A stretch of DNA of 64,000 nucleotides. It comes from an uncultured Erythrobacter sp. (lineage in GTDB: Bacteria > Pseudomonadota > Alphaproteobacteria > Sphingomonadales > Sphingomonadaceae). Made by a program: the position numbers and the translations under genes. The notes below the pieces were generated by a model that saw only the letters and a program-made list of their open reading frames with translations, made no database searches and had not been told where the DNA came from. Each line of letters begins with the position of its first letter. Positions within the stretch are counted from its first letter, which is position 1. Below, piece by piece: positions 22,469 to 31,680 of this stretch. The DNA lies in the NCBI GenBank assembly GCA_947488155.1, contig CANKYK010000001.1, forward strand, positions 868,001 to 932,000. Direction: 5' to 3'.

Positions 22469-24031
22469 TTAACCGATCAAACCCAGCGCCATCGCCCCAA
22501 ACATTGCGCCTGCCCCGGCAACGCCCGCAACGAGGTACCCAAGCACACTGCCGCCCTGCCGCGGTTTGCGGTCGGTCATCAATGGCACATCGGGCAGCGG
22601 AGGCTGTTCTGGCGCGCCGCCTTTCGCTGGGAAGCGGTCCTCAATCCGGCGGATCAAACCGGGCAGACGCAGGAAGGTTTGCGTGTCTTCTTTAATCCGT
22701 TCGGCAACCGCGGCCTCTGGCCCCAATTCGTCCCGGATCCAGCCGCGAACATAGGGCGCCGATGTGTCCCACATATTGATCTGAGGGTTGAGCTGGGTCG
22801 CGATGCCTTCGACCATCACCATCGTTTTTTGCAGCAGCAGCAGATGCGGCTGCGTCTGCATGTCAAAATCCCGCGTGATCGCAAACAGCCCGTCGAGCAT
22901 TTGTCCAACGCTCAGCTCGCTCACCGGCTTGCCGCGCATTGGTTCGCCAACGGCGCGCAATGCGGTCGCAAATTCGCCAACCGAGTGGTAGCTCGGCACA
23001 TATTGCGCCTCGAAATGAATTTCGGCTACGCGTTTATAATTGCCCGTCGTCAGGCCATAAAGGATCTCTGCGAGCCATTGCCGCGCGCGGCGATCAATCC
23101 GTCCCATGATGCCAAAATCAATCGCGACAATCGTGCCGTCTTCTTCAACGAACAGATTGCCCTGATGCATATCGGCATGGAAGAAGCCGGCGCTGATCGC
23201 CTGCGTCAGAAAGGATATCACCAGGCGTTCGGCGATATGCGGCAGGTCGTGCCCCTGCGCTTTCAGCTCTTCAATCCGGCTGATCTTGACCGCGTTGATC
23301 CACTCAACCGTCAGGACCCGGCCATTGGTGCGGTCCCAATCGATCTCTGGAATGCGGTATCCTTCGATCCCGGCCATGCCCTCGGCCAGCTCTGATGCAG
23401 AGGCCGCCTCGCGCCGTAGATCAAGCTCGCTATTGGTCCAGCGTTTGAAATTGGCAATCGTCAGGCGCGGACGCAGCCGCTCCGCCTCTCCGCCAAAGGC
23501 CTCAAGGTGCGCCGCCGCCCATTCATAGGTTTGAATATCACGCGCAAATTTTTCGCGAATGCCAGGCCGCAGCACCTTAATCGCAACTTCGCGGCCATCC
23601 GTGGTCACACCCTTGTGAACCTGAGCAATGGATGCCGCGCCCACGGGATTGGGGTCTATTTCGCGGAACAGAGTCTCCAGCGGCGCACCAAAGCTGGCCT
23701 CAATCACGGCCTTGATCTGGACGAAAGGCACAGGTGGCAAATTATCCTGCAGGCTGAGCAGATTGTTCGCCGCTTCCTCGCCCACAATATCGGGCCGCGT
23801 GGCCAAAGATTGCCCCAGCTTGATCGCCGCCGGACCAATCGCGCGAAAAGCCCCCGCATAGTCAGGTGTGCCAGACTTGCCAGTAAGAGATATCCAGCGT
23901 GCCAGCTTGACCAATCGCCGCACAGGAGGCGGTGCATTGGGATCATTCTCGATACCGACGAGCGCACGGCGGCGAGCGAGCGTAATGCCCCACTTCAGCA
24001 GGCGGAAAAGATGTGTCGCGGGCTGCGTCAC
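22469..24031 (-). CDS. ubiB: ABC1/UbiB kinase-like ubiquinone biosynthesis protein
   Basis: GPAAIKLGQSLATRPDIVGEEAANNLLSLQDNLPP, NPVGAASIAQVHKG, HADMHQGNLF. Confidence 0.95.
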   Translation of the reverse strand: MTQPATHLFRLLKWGITLARRRALVGIENDPNAPPPVRRLVKLARWISLTGKSGTPDYAGAFRAIGPAAIKLGQSLATRPDIVGEEAANNLLSLQDNLPPVPFVQIKAVIEASFGAPLETLFREIDPNPVGAASIAQVHKGVTTDGREVAIKVLRPGIREKFARDIQTYEWAAAHLEAFGGEAERLRPRLTIANFKRWTNSELDLRREAASASELAEGMAGIEGYRIPEIDWDRTNGRVLTVEWINAVKISRIEELKAQGHDLPHIAERLVISFLTQAISAGFFHADMHQGNLFVEEDGTIVAIDFGIMGRIDRRARQWLAEILYGLTTGNYKRVAEIHFEAQYVPSYHSVGEFATALRAVGEPMRGKPVSELSVGQMLDGLFAITRDFDMQTQPHLLLLQKTMVMVEGIATQLNPQINMWDTSAPYVRGWIRDELGPEAAVAERIKEDTQTFLRLPGLIRRIEDRFPAKGGAPEQPPLPDVPLMTDRKPRQGGSVLGYLVAGVAGAGAMFGAMALGLIG

Positions 24032-24032
24032 C

Positions 24033-24779
24033 CTAGATCTTCCACCCCGAGTGAATGGCCACTGCGCCGCCTAGGATCGGCTCCACCTTGGTGTTGGCAA
24101 AGCCCGCATCGCGGATCATCTGCTCAAACTCAGGCATTTTTGGGAAACGGCGGATCGATTCAGCAAGATAGCGGTAGCTTTCTTCATCTTGGGCGATGAT
24201 CTTGCCCATCTTCGGCATGATCTTATGTGAATAGACGTCGTAAACCTCTTTGAAGCCCGGCCATTCCGTCGTCGAAAACTCCATGCAGAAAAAACGTCCG
24301 CCAGGTCGCAGAACGCGGTTTGCCTCACGCAAAGCCTTTGGAATGTCGGTCACATTGCGAATGCCGAATACGATTGTGTAGGCATCGAAACTGCTGGAGG
24401 CAAAATTAAGTTCCTCCGCGTTCTGGCACGACCAGACCAGCGAACCCTCATCGTCCTGCAAGCCGCGATCCATCGCCCGCTCAACGCCCACATCGAGCAT
24501 ATCCTGATTGATGTCGCACACCGTGATCGCTGCGCCGCTGGGCGCCATGCGAAAGGCGATATCACCGGTGCCGCCTGCCATATCGAGGATCGTCTCGCCC
24601 GCCTGCGGCTTCACCCGCCTGACAAAACGGTCCTTCCACAAACGGTGCATACCGCCCGACATCGCATCGTTCATGATGTCATACTTGCCCGCGACGCTGG
24701 AAAATACATCACCAACGCGGCGGGTCTTTTCCTCTGGGGCCACTTCTTCGTAACCGAAGGATACTGTCTTTTCGCTCAT
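24033..24779 (-). CDS. ubiE: Ubiquinone/menaquinone biosynthesis methyltransferase
   Basis: SVAGKYDIMNDAMSGGMHRLWKDRFV, DMAGGTGDIAFRM, FGIRNVTDIPKALREANRVLRPGG. Confidence 0.97.
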   Translation of the reverse strand: MSEKTVSFGYEEVAPEEKTRRVGDVFSSVAGKYDIMNDAMSGGMHRLWKDRFVRRVKPQAGETILDMAGGTGDIAFRMAPSGAAITVCDINQDMLDVGVERAMDRGLQDDEGSLVWSCQNAEELNFASSSFDAYTIVFGIRNVTDIPKALREANRVLRPGGRFFCMEFSTTEWPGFKEVYDVYSHKIMPKMGKIIAQDEESYRYLAESIRRFPKMPEFEQMIRDAGFANTKVEPILGGAVAIHSGWKI

Positions 24780-24868
24780 GGCGCAGAGCCTTAGGGGAGT
24801 TTGTGCAGCGCGCAAAGCTTGTTACAGCGTATGTTTGTTGCGATGCTTTCGGCTTCTGCCGAACGCTG

Positions 24869-24956
24869 CCGTAGCCACCCGCTCCCTCCGCCCTTCCACC
24901 CGGAGCCTACCGGGACACCATCCGGGTGGAAGGGCGGAGGGAGCGGGTGGCTACGG
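24869..24956. repeat. Dispersed palindromic element, copy 2 (perfect 36-bp stem, 16-nt loop)
   Basis: ccgtagccacccgctccctccgcccttccacccgga / tccgggtggaagggcggagggagcgggtggctacgg. Confidence 0.95.
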
Positions 24957-24984
24957 TTCGCAAGTATCAGCGAGCCTAAGAATA

Positions 24985-25800
24985 ATGCCTGAATTACCAG
25001 AAGTTGAGACCACCGTTCGCGGGCTAGAGCGCTTTATGCTGGGTGAACGTATTTCGCGCGTCCAATTGAACCGCCCTAACCTGCGCCGTCCCTTCCCGCC
25101 AGACTTGGTGCAGGTGATGACCGGCGCAGTGATCACCGGCCTTTCACGGCGCGCCAAGTATGGCCTCATTGATCTCAATCGCGGCCAGTCGATGGTCTTC
25201 CATCTGGGAATGAGTGGACGCTGGCGAATCGATCCTGAAACGCCCGACAAACACGATCATCTGATCATCGAGACAGACGATCACCAATTTGCGCTTTGCG
25301 ATCCGCGCCGCTTCGGCTCGGTTGATCTAGTGCCGAGTGATGCACTGGACCGGTGGCCGCAATTTGCAAGCCTTGGGCCGGAGCCATTGGGCGAAGGTCT
25401 CAGCGTGGATCACCTGAAAGCAGCGCTGAAAGGCAAGACCCAGTCGATCAAATTGTGCCTGCTCGACCAGAAGATTATCGCCGGTCTAGGCAATATATAT
25501 GTCTGCGAAGCTCTGTGGCGTTCTGGCATTCATCCCCGCAAGCAAGGTGGCAAGGTGACAAAGCCGCAGCTTGCTCGGCTAGTGCCAGCCATTCGCAATG
25601 TGCTTGAGACCTCGATCCGCGATGGCGGTTCGACCTTACGAGATTATGCGCAGCCCGACGGCGAACTGGGCTATTTTGCGACGCGCTTTGATGTCTATGA
25701 CCGGACGGGTGAGGCATGCCGCAATGAAGATGGTGGAACTATCAAGCGCATCGCGCAAGGCGGGCGCAGCACGTGGTTCTGCCCCAAGTGTCAAAAGTGA
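24985..25800 (+). CDS. mutM: Formamidopyrimidine-DNA glycosylase
   Basis: MPELPEVETTVRGLERFMLG, C-terminal zinc finger CRNEDGGTIKRIAQGGRSTWFCPKCQK. Confidence 0.97.
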   Translation: MPELPEVETTVRGLERFMLGERISRVQLNRPNLRRPFPPDLVQVMTGAVITGLSRRAKYGLIDLNRGQSMVFHLGMSGRWRIDPETPDKHDHLIIETDDHQFALCDPRRFGSVDLVPSDALDRWPQFASLGPEPLGEGLSVDHLKAALKGKTQSIKLCLLDQKIIAGLGNIYVCEALWRSGIHPRKQGGKVTKPQLARLVPAIRNVLETSIRDGGSTLRDYAQPDGELGYFATRFDVYDRTGEACRNEDGGTIKRIAQGGRSTWFCPKCQK

Positions 25801-25987
25801 GCGCCGCTTAGATTGATGTACCCTCAGCCAGGGCGGCACCAAAATCATTGACGATTCGCAAGGCTGGCCCTATGTGCCGCGTTTTCCGGCGAACGGGCGA
25901 ATTCCTGAGCGCCGATTCTTCGAGCAAACGATATTAGAGATCAGGCCATCATTGGTGGCCCGCAGAAACCGCGAGACAGAAACAGAT

Positions 25988-26248
25988 ATGGCCAATACGC
26001 CGCAAGCCCGCAAACGCATCCGCCGCAACAATCGCCGTGCGGAAATCAACACAGCCCGCATGAGCCGCATTCGCGGTTTTGTGAAAAAGGTCGAAGCCGC
26101 TTGCGAAGCCGGCGACAAGCCTGCTGCTGCTGAAGCGCTCAAGGCTGCTCAACCTGAAATGGCTCGCGGTGTTGCTCGCGGCGTTATGCACAAAAACACA
26201 GTCGCGCGGAAAATGTCGCGTCTCTCAAAACGAGTCGCTGCGCTCTGA
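25988..26248 (+). CDS. rpsT: 30S ribosomal protein S20
   Basis: [29 protein letters not shown]...[22 protein letters not shown]. Confidence 0.97.
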   Translation: MANTPQARKRIRRNNRRAEINTARMSRIRGFVKKVEAACEAGDKPAAAEALKAAQPEMARGVARGVMHKNTVARKMSRLSKRVAAL

Positions 26249-26293
26249 TTCGCACCCACTCGCATCCGTATTATTGCGGAGAAATATACATAA

Positions 26294-26325
26294 GGGTCGG
26301 GCCGTATTGGCTCGGCCCTTTTTGT
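26294..26325 (+). terminator. Intrinsic terminator of rpsT
   Basis: gggccg-tattggct-cggccc followed by ttttt. Confidence 0.75.
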
Positions 26326-26444
26326 TTGCGGGAAACATGACAAGCCTGACACACTGAGAGCTTAGGATTCCCCGCGATTCGCGCGGTCATAAACCAAAAA
26401 TTAAAGGTAATTCAGCGCGTTGAACGGAGGCCTGCGGGTCACAG

Positions 26445-26530
26445 CCGAGTCAACAGAAATATTTCTGTTTTTTTACATTATGCACCCTTGCCTGATGGTG
26501 AAATGCATAGGTACATCATAACTGACTCGG
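26445..26530 (+). ncRNA. Candidate structured leader/small RNA upstream of dnaA
   Basis: Closing stem ccgagtca/tgactcgg around palindrome aacagaaatatttctgtt + T7 and a second hairpin tatgca/tgcata. Confidence 0.35.
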
Positions 26531-26676
26531 GGCGGGACAGCCTGGGTTTTTAAAGTTTGAATGAAGAGGGGAAACCCGGATCTTTGGATTCCGGGTCATG
26601 GGAAGGCTTTGCCTGTCATGAAGTTGGGGAAACGCTCCAGATCAGCGGCTCTGGAGTTGGCACAGGATTACGTAAG

Positions 26677-28140
26677 ATGGTTCATAAAATAGATAAGGCG
26701 CGGTCTACGCGTCGGAAAGCAGATGACGACTTGATGGAAGATTCCGAAGCTGTGAACCTCGCTGCCGATTGGTCAGATATCAGCCAAGGACTTCGCAAGG
26801 ATCTAGGCCATCAATTGCACAGCCAATGGATCAAACCGATCCAGGTTGGCGGCATTGATAAAGAGACCGGCACGCTCGATCTGTTTTTGCCAACTGAGTT
26901 TTCAGCCAATTGGGTGCAAGACCGGTTTCACGACCGTTTGCAGCTCGCTTGGAAGATTGCGCGCAGCGAAGTTCGCAATGTTCGCGTGCAAGTTCACCCC
27001 GGACGCCGCCAATTGCCAGAGCTGCGGCTGGACAATGGCCGCCGCCCCGCCAATGACGCGGATGCCAGCGCAATCGCGATGGCTGCCGGTACGATTGGCG
27101 ATGCAGGCTTTACCAGCTCCGTAGGGCTCGACCCATCGCTGACCTTTGCCGCCTTTGTGACAGGCGAGGCCAATGTGCTCGCTTGCAATGCCGCGCAGCG
27201 CATGGCCGCAACTGAGCAGCCGCAATTCTCACCGCTCTATCTGAAGGCTGCGACCGGCCAGGGTAAGACCCACCTGCTGCACGCGATTGGCCATGCGTTT
27301 CTGCAAGCGCACCCGCGCGCACGGATTTTCTACTGCTCTGCTGAGCGCTTCATGGTCGAGTTTGTCCAAGCGCTTAAAGCCAACCAGATGATCGAGTTTA
27401 AGGCGCGGCTGCGCAGCTTTGATCTGCTGCTGGTTGACGACATCCAATTCATCATCGGCAAAGCGAGCGCTCAAGAAGAGCTGCTCTATACAATCGATGC
27501 GCTTTTGGCTGAGGGCAAACGCCTCGTCTTTGCCGCTGACCGCGCACCGCAAGCGCTCGACGGGGTTGAACCGCGTCTCCTGAGCCGTCTGTCGATGGGT
27601 CTGGTTGCGGACATCCAAGCAGCCGACATCGAGCTGCGTCGCAAGATCCTTGAATCGAAACTCACCCGTTTTGCGCCTCTCAACGTGCCGGACGATGTGA
27701 TCGATTTCCTCGCCCGCACCATCACTCGCAACATCCGCGAGCTGGTCGGCGGCCTCAATAAGCTGATCGCCTATGCGCAGCTGACCGGCCAAGAGGTATC
27801 CCTGCAGCTCGCCGAAGAACAGCTGACCGATATTCTTTCGGCCAATCGCCGCCGGATCACGATTGATGAGATCCAGCGCACCGTCTGCCAATTCTACCGG
27901 ATTGATCGCAGTGAGATGTCGTCCAAACGCCGCGCCCGTGCCGTTGTTCGGCCGCGCCAGGTCGCAATGTATCTTGCGAAGGTGCTGACACCGCGCAGCT
28001 ATCCAGAGATTGGCCGCAAATTTGGTGGCCGGGATCATTCGACAGTTATCCACGCAGTACGGCTGATCGAAGATCTGCGCACCCGTGATGCGGATATGGA
28101 TGGCGATGTGCGTAGCCTGTTGCGCCAGCTGGAGAGTTGA
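26677..28140 (+). CDS. dnaA: Chromosomal replication initiator protein DnaA
   Basis: ORF 26557-28140; YLKAATGQGKTHLLHAIGHAF, LLVDDIQFI, GGRDHSTVIHAVRLIEDL; start 26677 or 26734. Confidence 0.95.
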   Translation: MVHKIDKARSTRRKADDDLMEDSEAVNLAADWSDISQGLRKDLGHQLHSQWIKPIQVGGIDKETGTLDLFLPTEFSANWVQDRFHDRLQLAWKIARSEVRNVRVQVHPGRRQLPELRLDNGRRPANDADASAIAMAAGTIGDAGFTSSVGLDPSLTFAAFVTGEANVLACNAAQRMAATEQPQFSPLYLKAATGQGKTHLLHAIGHAFLQAHPRARIFYCSAERFMVEFVQALKANQMIEFKARLRSFDLLLVDDIQFIIGKASAQEELLYTIDALLAEGKRLVFAADRAPQALDGVEPRLLSRLSMGLVADIQAADIELRRKILESKLTRFAPLNVPDDVIDFLARTITRNIRELVGGLNKLIAYAQLTGQEVSLQLAEEQLTDILSANRRRITIDEIQRTVCQFYRIDRSEMSSKRRARAVVRPRQVAMYLAKVLTPRSYPEIGRKFGGRDHSTVIHAVRLIEDLRTRDADMDGDVRSLLRQLES

Positions 28141-28159
28141 TTTTTTGAGGACGGCCTAG

Positions 28160-28235
28160 CCACCCGCTCCCTCCGCCCTTCTTCCCGGAGCCTACCGGGA
28201 TACCATCCGGGTGGAAGGACGGAGGGAGCGGGTGG
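28160..28235. repeat. Dispersed palindromic element, copy 3
   Basis: ccacccgctccctccgcccttcttcccgga / tccgggtggaaggacggagggagcgggtgg; 30-bp stem with 3 mismatches. Confidence 0.9.
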
Positions 28236-28375
28236 TGAAGTCCACAAGATAGCCAAGCGGACGTGAACGCTGGCCCCTGAAGTTCACAAGAACCCAACAG
28301 TCTGTCGACAGGGTCATCAACAGCCTTGCCCACAGGCTGTCGACAGGCTGTGAACATGGTGCCAACAGGCGGTGC

Positions 28376-29164
28376 ATGACTGTTTCCAGCGCCTTATCCC
28401 CTGCCCGCCTTGATCGCTTTGCGCGCCATATTGTGCTGCCGGAGATTGGCGGCGCGGGTCAGGTCGCACTCGCTGACAAACATATCGCAATGATCGGGCT
28501 TGGCGGGATTGGATCGCCAGCGCTGCAATATCTGGCAGCAAGCGGAATTGGGCGGTTCACACTGGTCGATGACGACGTGGTTGATACCAGCAATCTCCAG
28601 CGCCAGACTATTTTTTCATCCCGCGATGTTGGGCACGGCAAGGCTGTCTCAGCGCGCCGATGGCTGGCAAATTTCGATGACGAGATCGGTGCGGAGATCT
28701 CTGACACCAGGATTGATCCTGATAATGCCCACGGCCTGATCGGTGGCGCTGATCTGGTGCTGGATGGCACAGACAATTTTGCCACGCGTTTGGCGGTGTC
28801 CGATGCCTGTGTGACGGCCGGTGTGCCTCTGCTCAGCGCAGCCGTTGGCCGTTTTCAGGGCCAAGTTGGTGCCTTTGCTGGCCACCTAGCTGACCATGCC
28901 TGCTATCGCTGCTTTGTCGGCGATGCGTTTGATGCAGAAGACTGCGACACATGCGCAGAGGACGGCATGCTGGGCGCGATGGCGGGCTGGGCTGGCAGCT
29001 TTGCCGCCATGCAGGCCGTGCGCGTTTTGCTGAGCGGTGTTAGCGCCTTTGGCGATCCACAATGGGGCAAAATTCACATTCTGGATGGGATGAAGCCCGG
29101 TATGCGCACGCTCAGCATTGCCAAAGACGCAGCGTGCAAGGGCTGCGGGCCCTCAGACGCCTAA
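28376..29164 (+). CDS. HesA/MoeB/ThiF family adenylyltransferase
   Basis: RHIVLPEIGGAGQVALADKHIAMIGLGGIGSPALQYLAASGIGRFTLVDDDVVDTSNLQRQ. Confidence 0.95.
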   Translation: MTVSSALSPARLDRFARHIVLPEIGGAGQVALADKHIAMIGLGGIGSPALQYLAASGIGRFTLVDDDVVDTSNLQRQTIFSSRDVGHGKAVSARRWLANFDDEIGAEISDTRIDPDNAHGLIGGADLVLDGTDNFATRLAVSDACVTAGVPLLSAAVGRFQGQVGAFAGHLADHACYRCFVGDAFDAEDCDTCAEDGMLGAMAGWAGSFAAMQAVRVLLSGVSAFGDPQWGKIHILDGMKPGMRTLSIAKDAACKGCGPSDA

Positions 29165-29854
29165 CACCTCGTCGACCCACGCCGGCACCAATAGGCTGGC
29201 AGGGCCGTGGCGAGCTTCAGCAAAATGATGCGTGCCCTCGCTTGGCTCCAAATTAAGTTCCACGGTATGAACGCCCGCTGCCTTCGCTTCCTGGACAAAG
29301 CCCGCCGCTGGATAGACCGCGCCGCTCGTCCCAATGCTGACGAACAAATCTGCGGTCAGTAAGGCCGCGTAGATGCGATCCATCTGATACGGCATTTCGC
29401 CAAACCACACGACATCCGGGCGCAGGGTCGGTGCCTGACAAACAGGGCATGGCAGGCGATCCGCCATCGGGGCATCCCAGGGCGAACGAATGGCGCATGA
29501 TTGGCACAGCGCGCTTTTCAATTGCCCATGCATATGCAGCACGTCACAGGCACCGCCGCGCTCGTGCAGATCATCAACGTTCTGAGTAACAAGCAGCACT
29601 TCACCGGCAAATTCCTGGCTCAACCGCGCCAGCGCGCGGTGGGCATCGTTCGGCTCTACTGTCGCCAGCGCTTCGCGCCGCATATCGTAAAACCCAAGCA
29701 CCAGATCGGGATCACGCGCAAACCCATCTGGCGTCGCTACATCCTCAATCTTGTGCTGTTCCCACAGCCCGCCAGCAGATCGAAATGTGTCAATCCCGCT
29801 CTCTGCGGAAATTCCTGCGCCTGTCAGGATGACGATGCGTTCAATGTCTGCCAT
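29153..29854 (-). CDS. NAD-dependent protein deacylase (Sir2 family)
   Basis: IVILTGAGISAESGIDTFRSAGGLW, TQNVDDLHERGG, CQSC...CPVC, RPDVVWFGEMP. Confidence 0.96.
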   Translation of the reverse strand: MADIERIVILTGAGISAESGIDTFRSAGGLWEQHKIEDVATPDGFARDPDLVLGFYDMRREALATVEPNDAHRALARLSQEFAGEVLLVTQNVDDLHERGGACDVLHMHGQLKSALCQSCAIRSPWDAPMADRLPCPVCQAPTLRPDVVWFGEMPYQMDRIYAALLTADLFVSIGTSGAVYPAAGFVQEAKAAGVHTVELNLEPSEGTHHFAEARHGPASLLVPAWVDEVLGV

Positions 29855-29888
29855 GAGGCCATCAAACACTTTGAATAGGTTGGTAGCA

Positions 29889-30617
29889 ATGGCGGAAATC
29901 GGAATTATCGGCAGCAAGGGGCGAATGGGCGAAGCCTTAAGCCGGGCCATCGCGGATGCTGGCCATCAATTGGCGGGCGGCGTGGATCAAGGCGAGACGC
30001 CTGGCCCATTGGCGGCCGTGTCTGACGCGCTGGTCGACTTTTCCGCTCCGGCCGCATTACAAGCGAACCTAGACGCTGCGCTTGCCGCCAGCACGGCGAT
30101 TGTGATTGGGACGACGGGATTGGAAGCGGAACACTTCGCTGCGATTGACAAAGCGGCTGAGACTATCCCTGTGCTTCAAACCGGCAACACTTCACTGGGC
30201 GTCACCCTGCTGGCTCATCTGGCGCGTGAGGCGGCGAGCAAGCTTGGCCCGGAGTGGGATATTGAGGTGCTGGAAATGCACCACCGCCACAAGGTCGATG
30301 CTCCCTCTGGCACGGCCAAGCTGCTCGGTGAAGCGGCGGCTGAAGGGCGCGGTATTGATCTTGCGAGCCATATGGAAAGCGGACGGCACGGAAACACTGG
30401 CGCGCGAGCCGAAGGCGCAATTGGCTTTGCGGCGCTGCGCGGCGGCAGCGTTGCCGGCGATCACAGCGTCATTCTGGCTGGCGACGAAGAGCGCATTACC
30501 CTCTCGCACAGCGCAGAAAACCGCATGATCTTTGCGCGCGGCGCAGTGAAAGCGGCGGGCTGGATGATCGGTAAACCCGCTGGACGCTACACAATGAACG
30601 ACGTTCTGGGATTGTGA
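29889..30617 (+). CDS. dapB: 4-hydroxy-tetrahydrodipicolinate reductase
   Basis: IGIIGSKGRMGEALSRAI, EMHHRHKVDAPSGTAKLLGE. Confidence 0.97.
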   Translation: MAEIGIIGSKGRMGEALSRAIADAGHQLAGGVDQGETPGPLAAVSDALVDFSAPAALQANLDAALAASTAIVIGTTGLEAEHFAAIDKAAETIPVLQTGNTSLGVTLLAHLAREAASKLGPEWDIEVLEMHHRHKVDAPSGTAKLLGEAAAEGRGIDLASHMESGRHGNTGARAEGAIGFAALRGGSVAGDHSVILAGDEERITLSHSAENRMIFARGAVKAAGWMIGKPAGRYTMNDVLGL

Positions 30618-30627
30618 TCAACCGCCA

Positions 30628-31278
30628 ATGACCAAAGACCAGATCTTCGAATTCTTCCGCCGTCTGGCTGAGGACAATCCTGAACCCGAGACTGAGCTGG
30701 AATATGGCAATGCCTATCAACTGGTCGTAGCCGTGGCCCTGTCTGCGCAGGCAACAGATGTTGGCGTGAACAAGGCAACGCGCGCGCTGTTTGCGGAGGT
30801 GGAAACGCCGCAGCAGATGCTCGATCTGGGGCTGGAGGGCCTCACCGAACACATCAAGACGATCGGTCTGTTCAACTCCAAGGCCAAGAACGTCATCGCG
30901 CTCTCGCAATTGCTGATCGACGATTATGGCGGCGAAGTTCCCGATACGCGCGAAGACCTCGTCCGGCTGCCCGGCGTGGGGCGAAAGACCGCGAATGTCG
31001 TGCTGAATTGCTGGTTCCGCCAAGAGACCTTTGCGGTCGACACGCACATCCTGCGGATGGGCAATCGCACAGGCCTGGCCAAAGGCAAAACGCCGGAGCA
31101 GGTCGAGGCAAAGCTGGAGAAACGCGTTCCGCAGCCCTTCCGCCTGCACGCGCATCACTGGCTAATCCTGCATGGGCGGTACGTATGCAAAGCACGAACG
31201 CCTGAATGCTGGCGGTGTCAGCTGACGGACCTGTGCAGCTTCAGGAAGAAAGTTCTGGAGAAGCCTAGGGGGCGGTGA
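30628..31278 (+). CDS. nth: Endonuclease III
   Basis: LVAVALSAQATDVGVNKAT, LPGVGRKTANVVLNCWF, 4Fe-4S loop CKARTPECWRCQLTDLC. Confidence 0.97.
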   Translation: MTKDQIFEFFRRLAEDNPEPETELEYGNAYQLVVAVALSAQATDVGVNKATRALFAEVETPQQMLDLGLEGLTEHIKTIGLFNSKAKNVIALSQLLIDDYGGEVPDTREDLVRLPGVGRKTANVVLNCWFRQETFAVDTHILRMGNRTGLAKGKTPEQVEAKLEKRVPQPFRLHAHHWLILHGRYVCKARTPECWRCQLTDLCSFRKKVLEKPRGR

Positions 31279-31680
31279 TCAGACATTTAGAGCACTGCCA
31301 GCGATTTTCATGACAGGCAGCTTCTCAAGGTCGAGACCATCGATGCAGCGTGCATTGACCGCCCATCCCTCGAACGGCTCCTTGCCTACTCTTCGTTCCT
31401 CTACAGTCAGCTCACTTGGTCTCCTGAAGGGCAGGATGCCACAATCCGGACAGAAGTAGTCGACGGCAGTCCTTGACCCCCAGCGATACCTGCTCAACCG
31501 GTCGAGCGGCGTCAGGATTTCGAGCTCGTTCTCCTCGACGCGAACAATCAGTGTTCCGCGCCTTCGGCAGATAGAGCAGTCACATTGGCGCAATATGGGC
31601 GTTTCAAGGAAGATGCGAAATCGAACTCGCTGGCAATGGCAGCTACCATCATGCCAAGTCATCGGTTCCGCTTCCCTCAC
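31279..31680 (-). CDS. GFA/CENP-V family zinc protein
   Basis: GSCHCQRVRFRI, CDCSICRRRG, YFCPDCGILPFRRP. Confidence 0.9.
   Translation of the reverse strand: MREAEPMTWHDGSCHCQRVRFRIFLETPILRQCDCSICRRRGTLIVRVEENELEILTPLDRLSRYRWGSRTAVDYFCPDCGILPFRRPSELTVEERRVGKEPFEGWAVNARCIDGLDLEKLPVMKIAGSALNV

Noticed and set aside
28040-28060. cagttatccacgc as a DnaA box
   Set aside because: It lies within dnaA and encodes the conserved HSTVIHA motif; a single in-gene match is not evidence for an origin.
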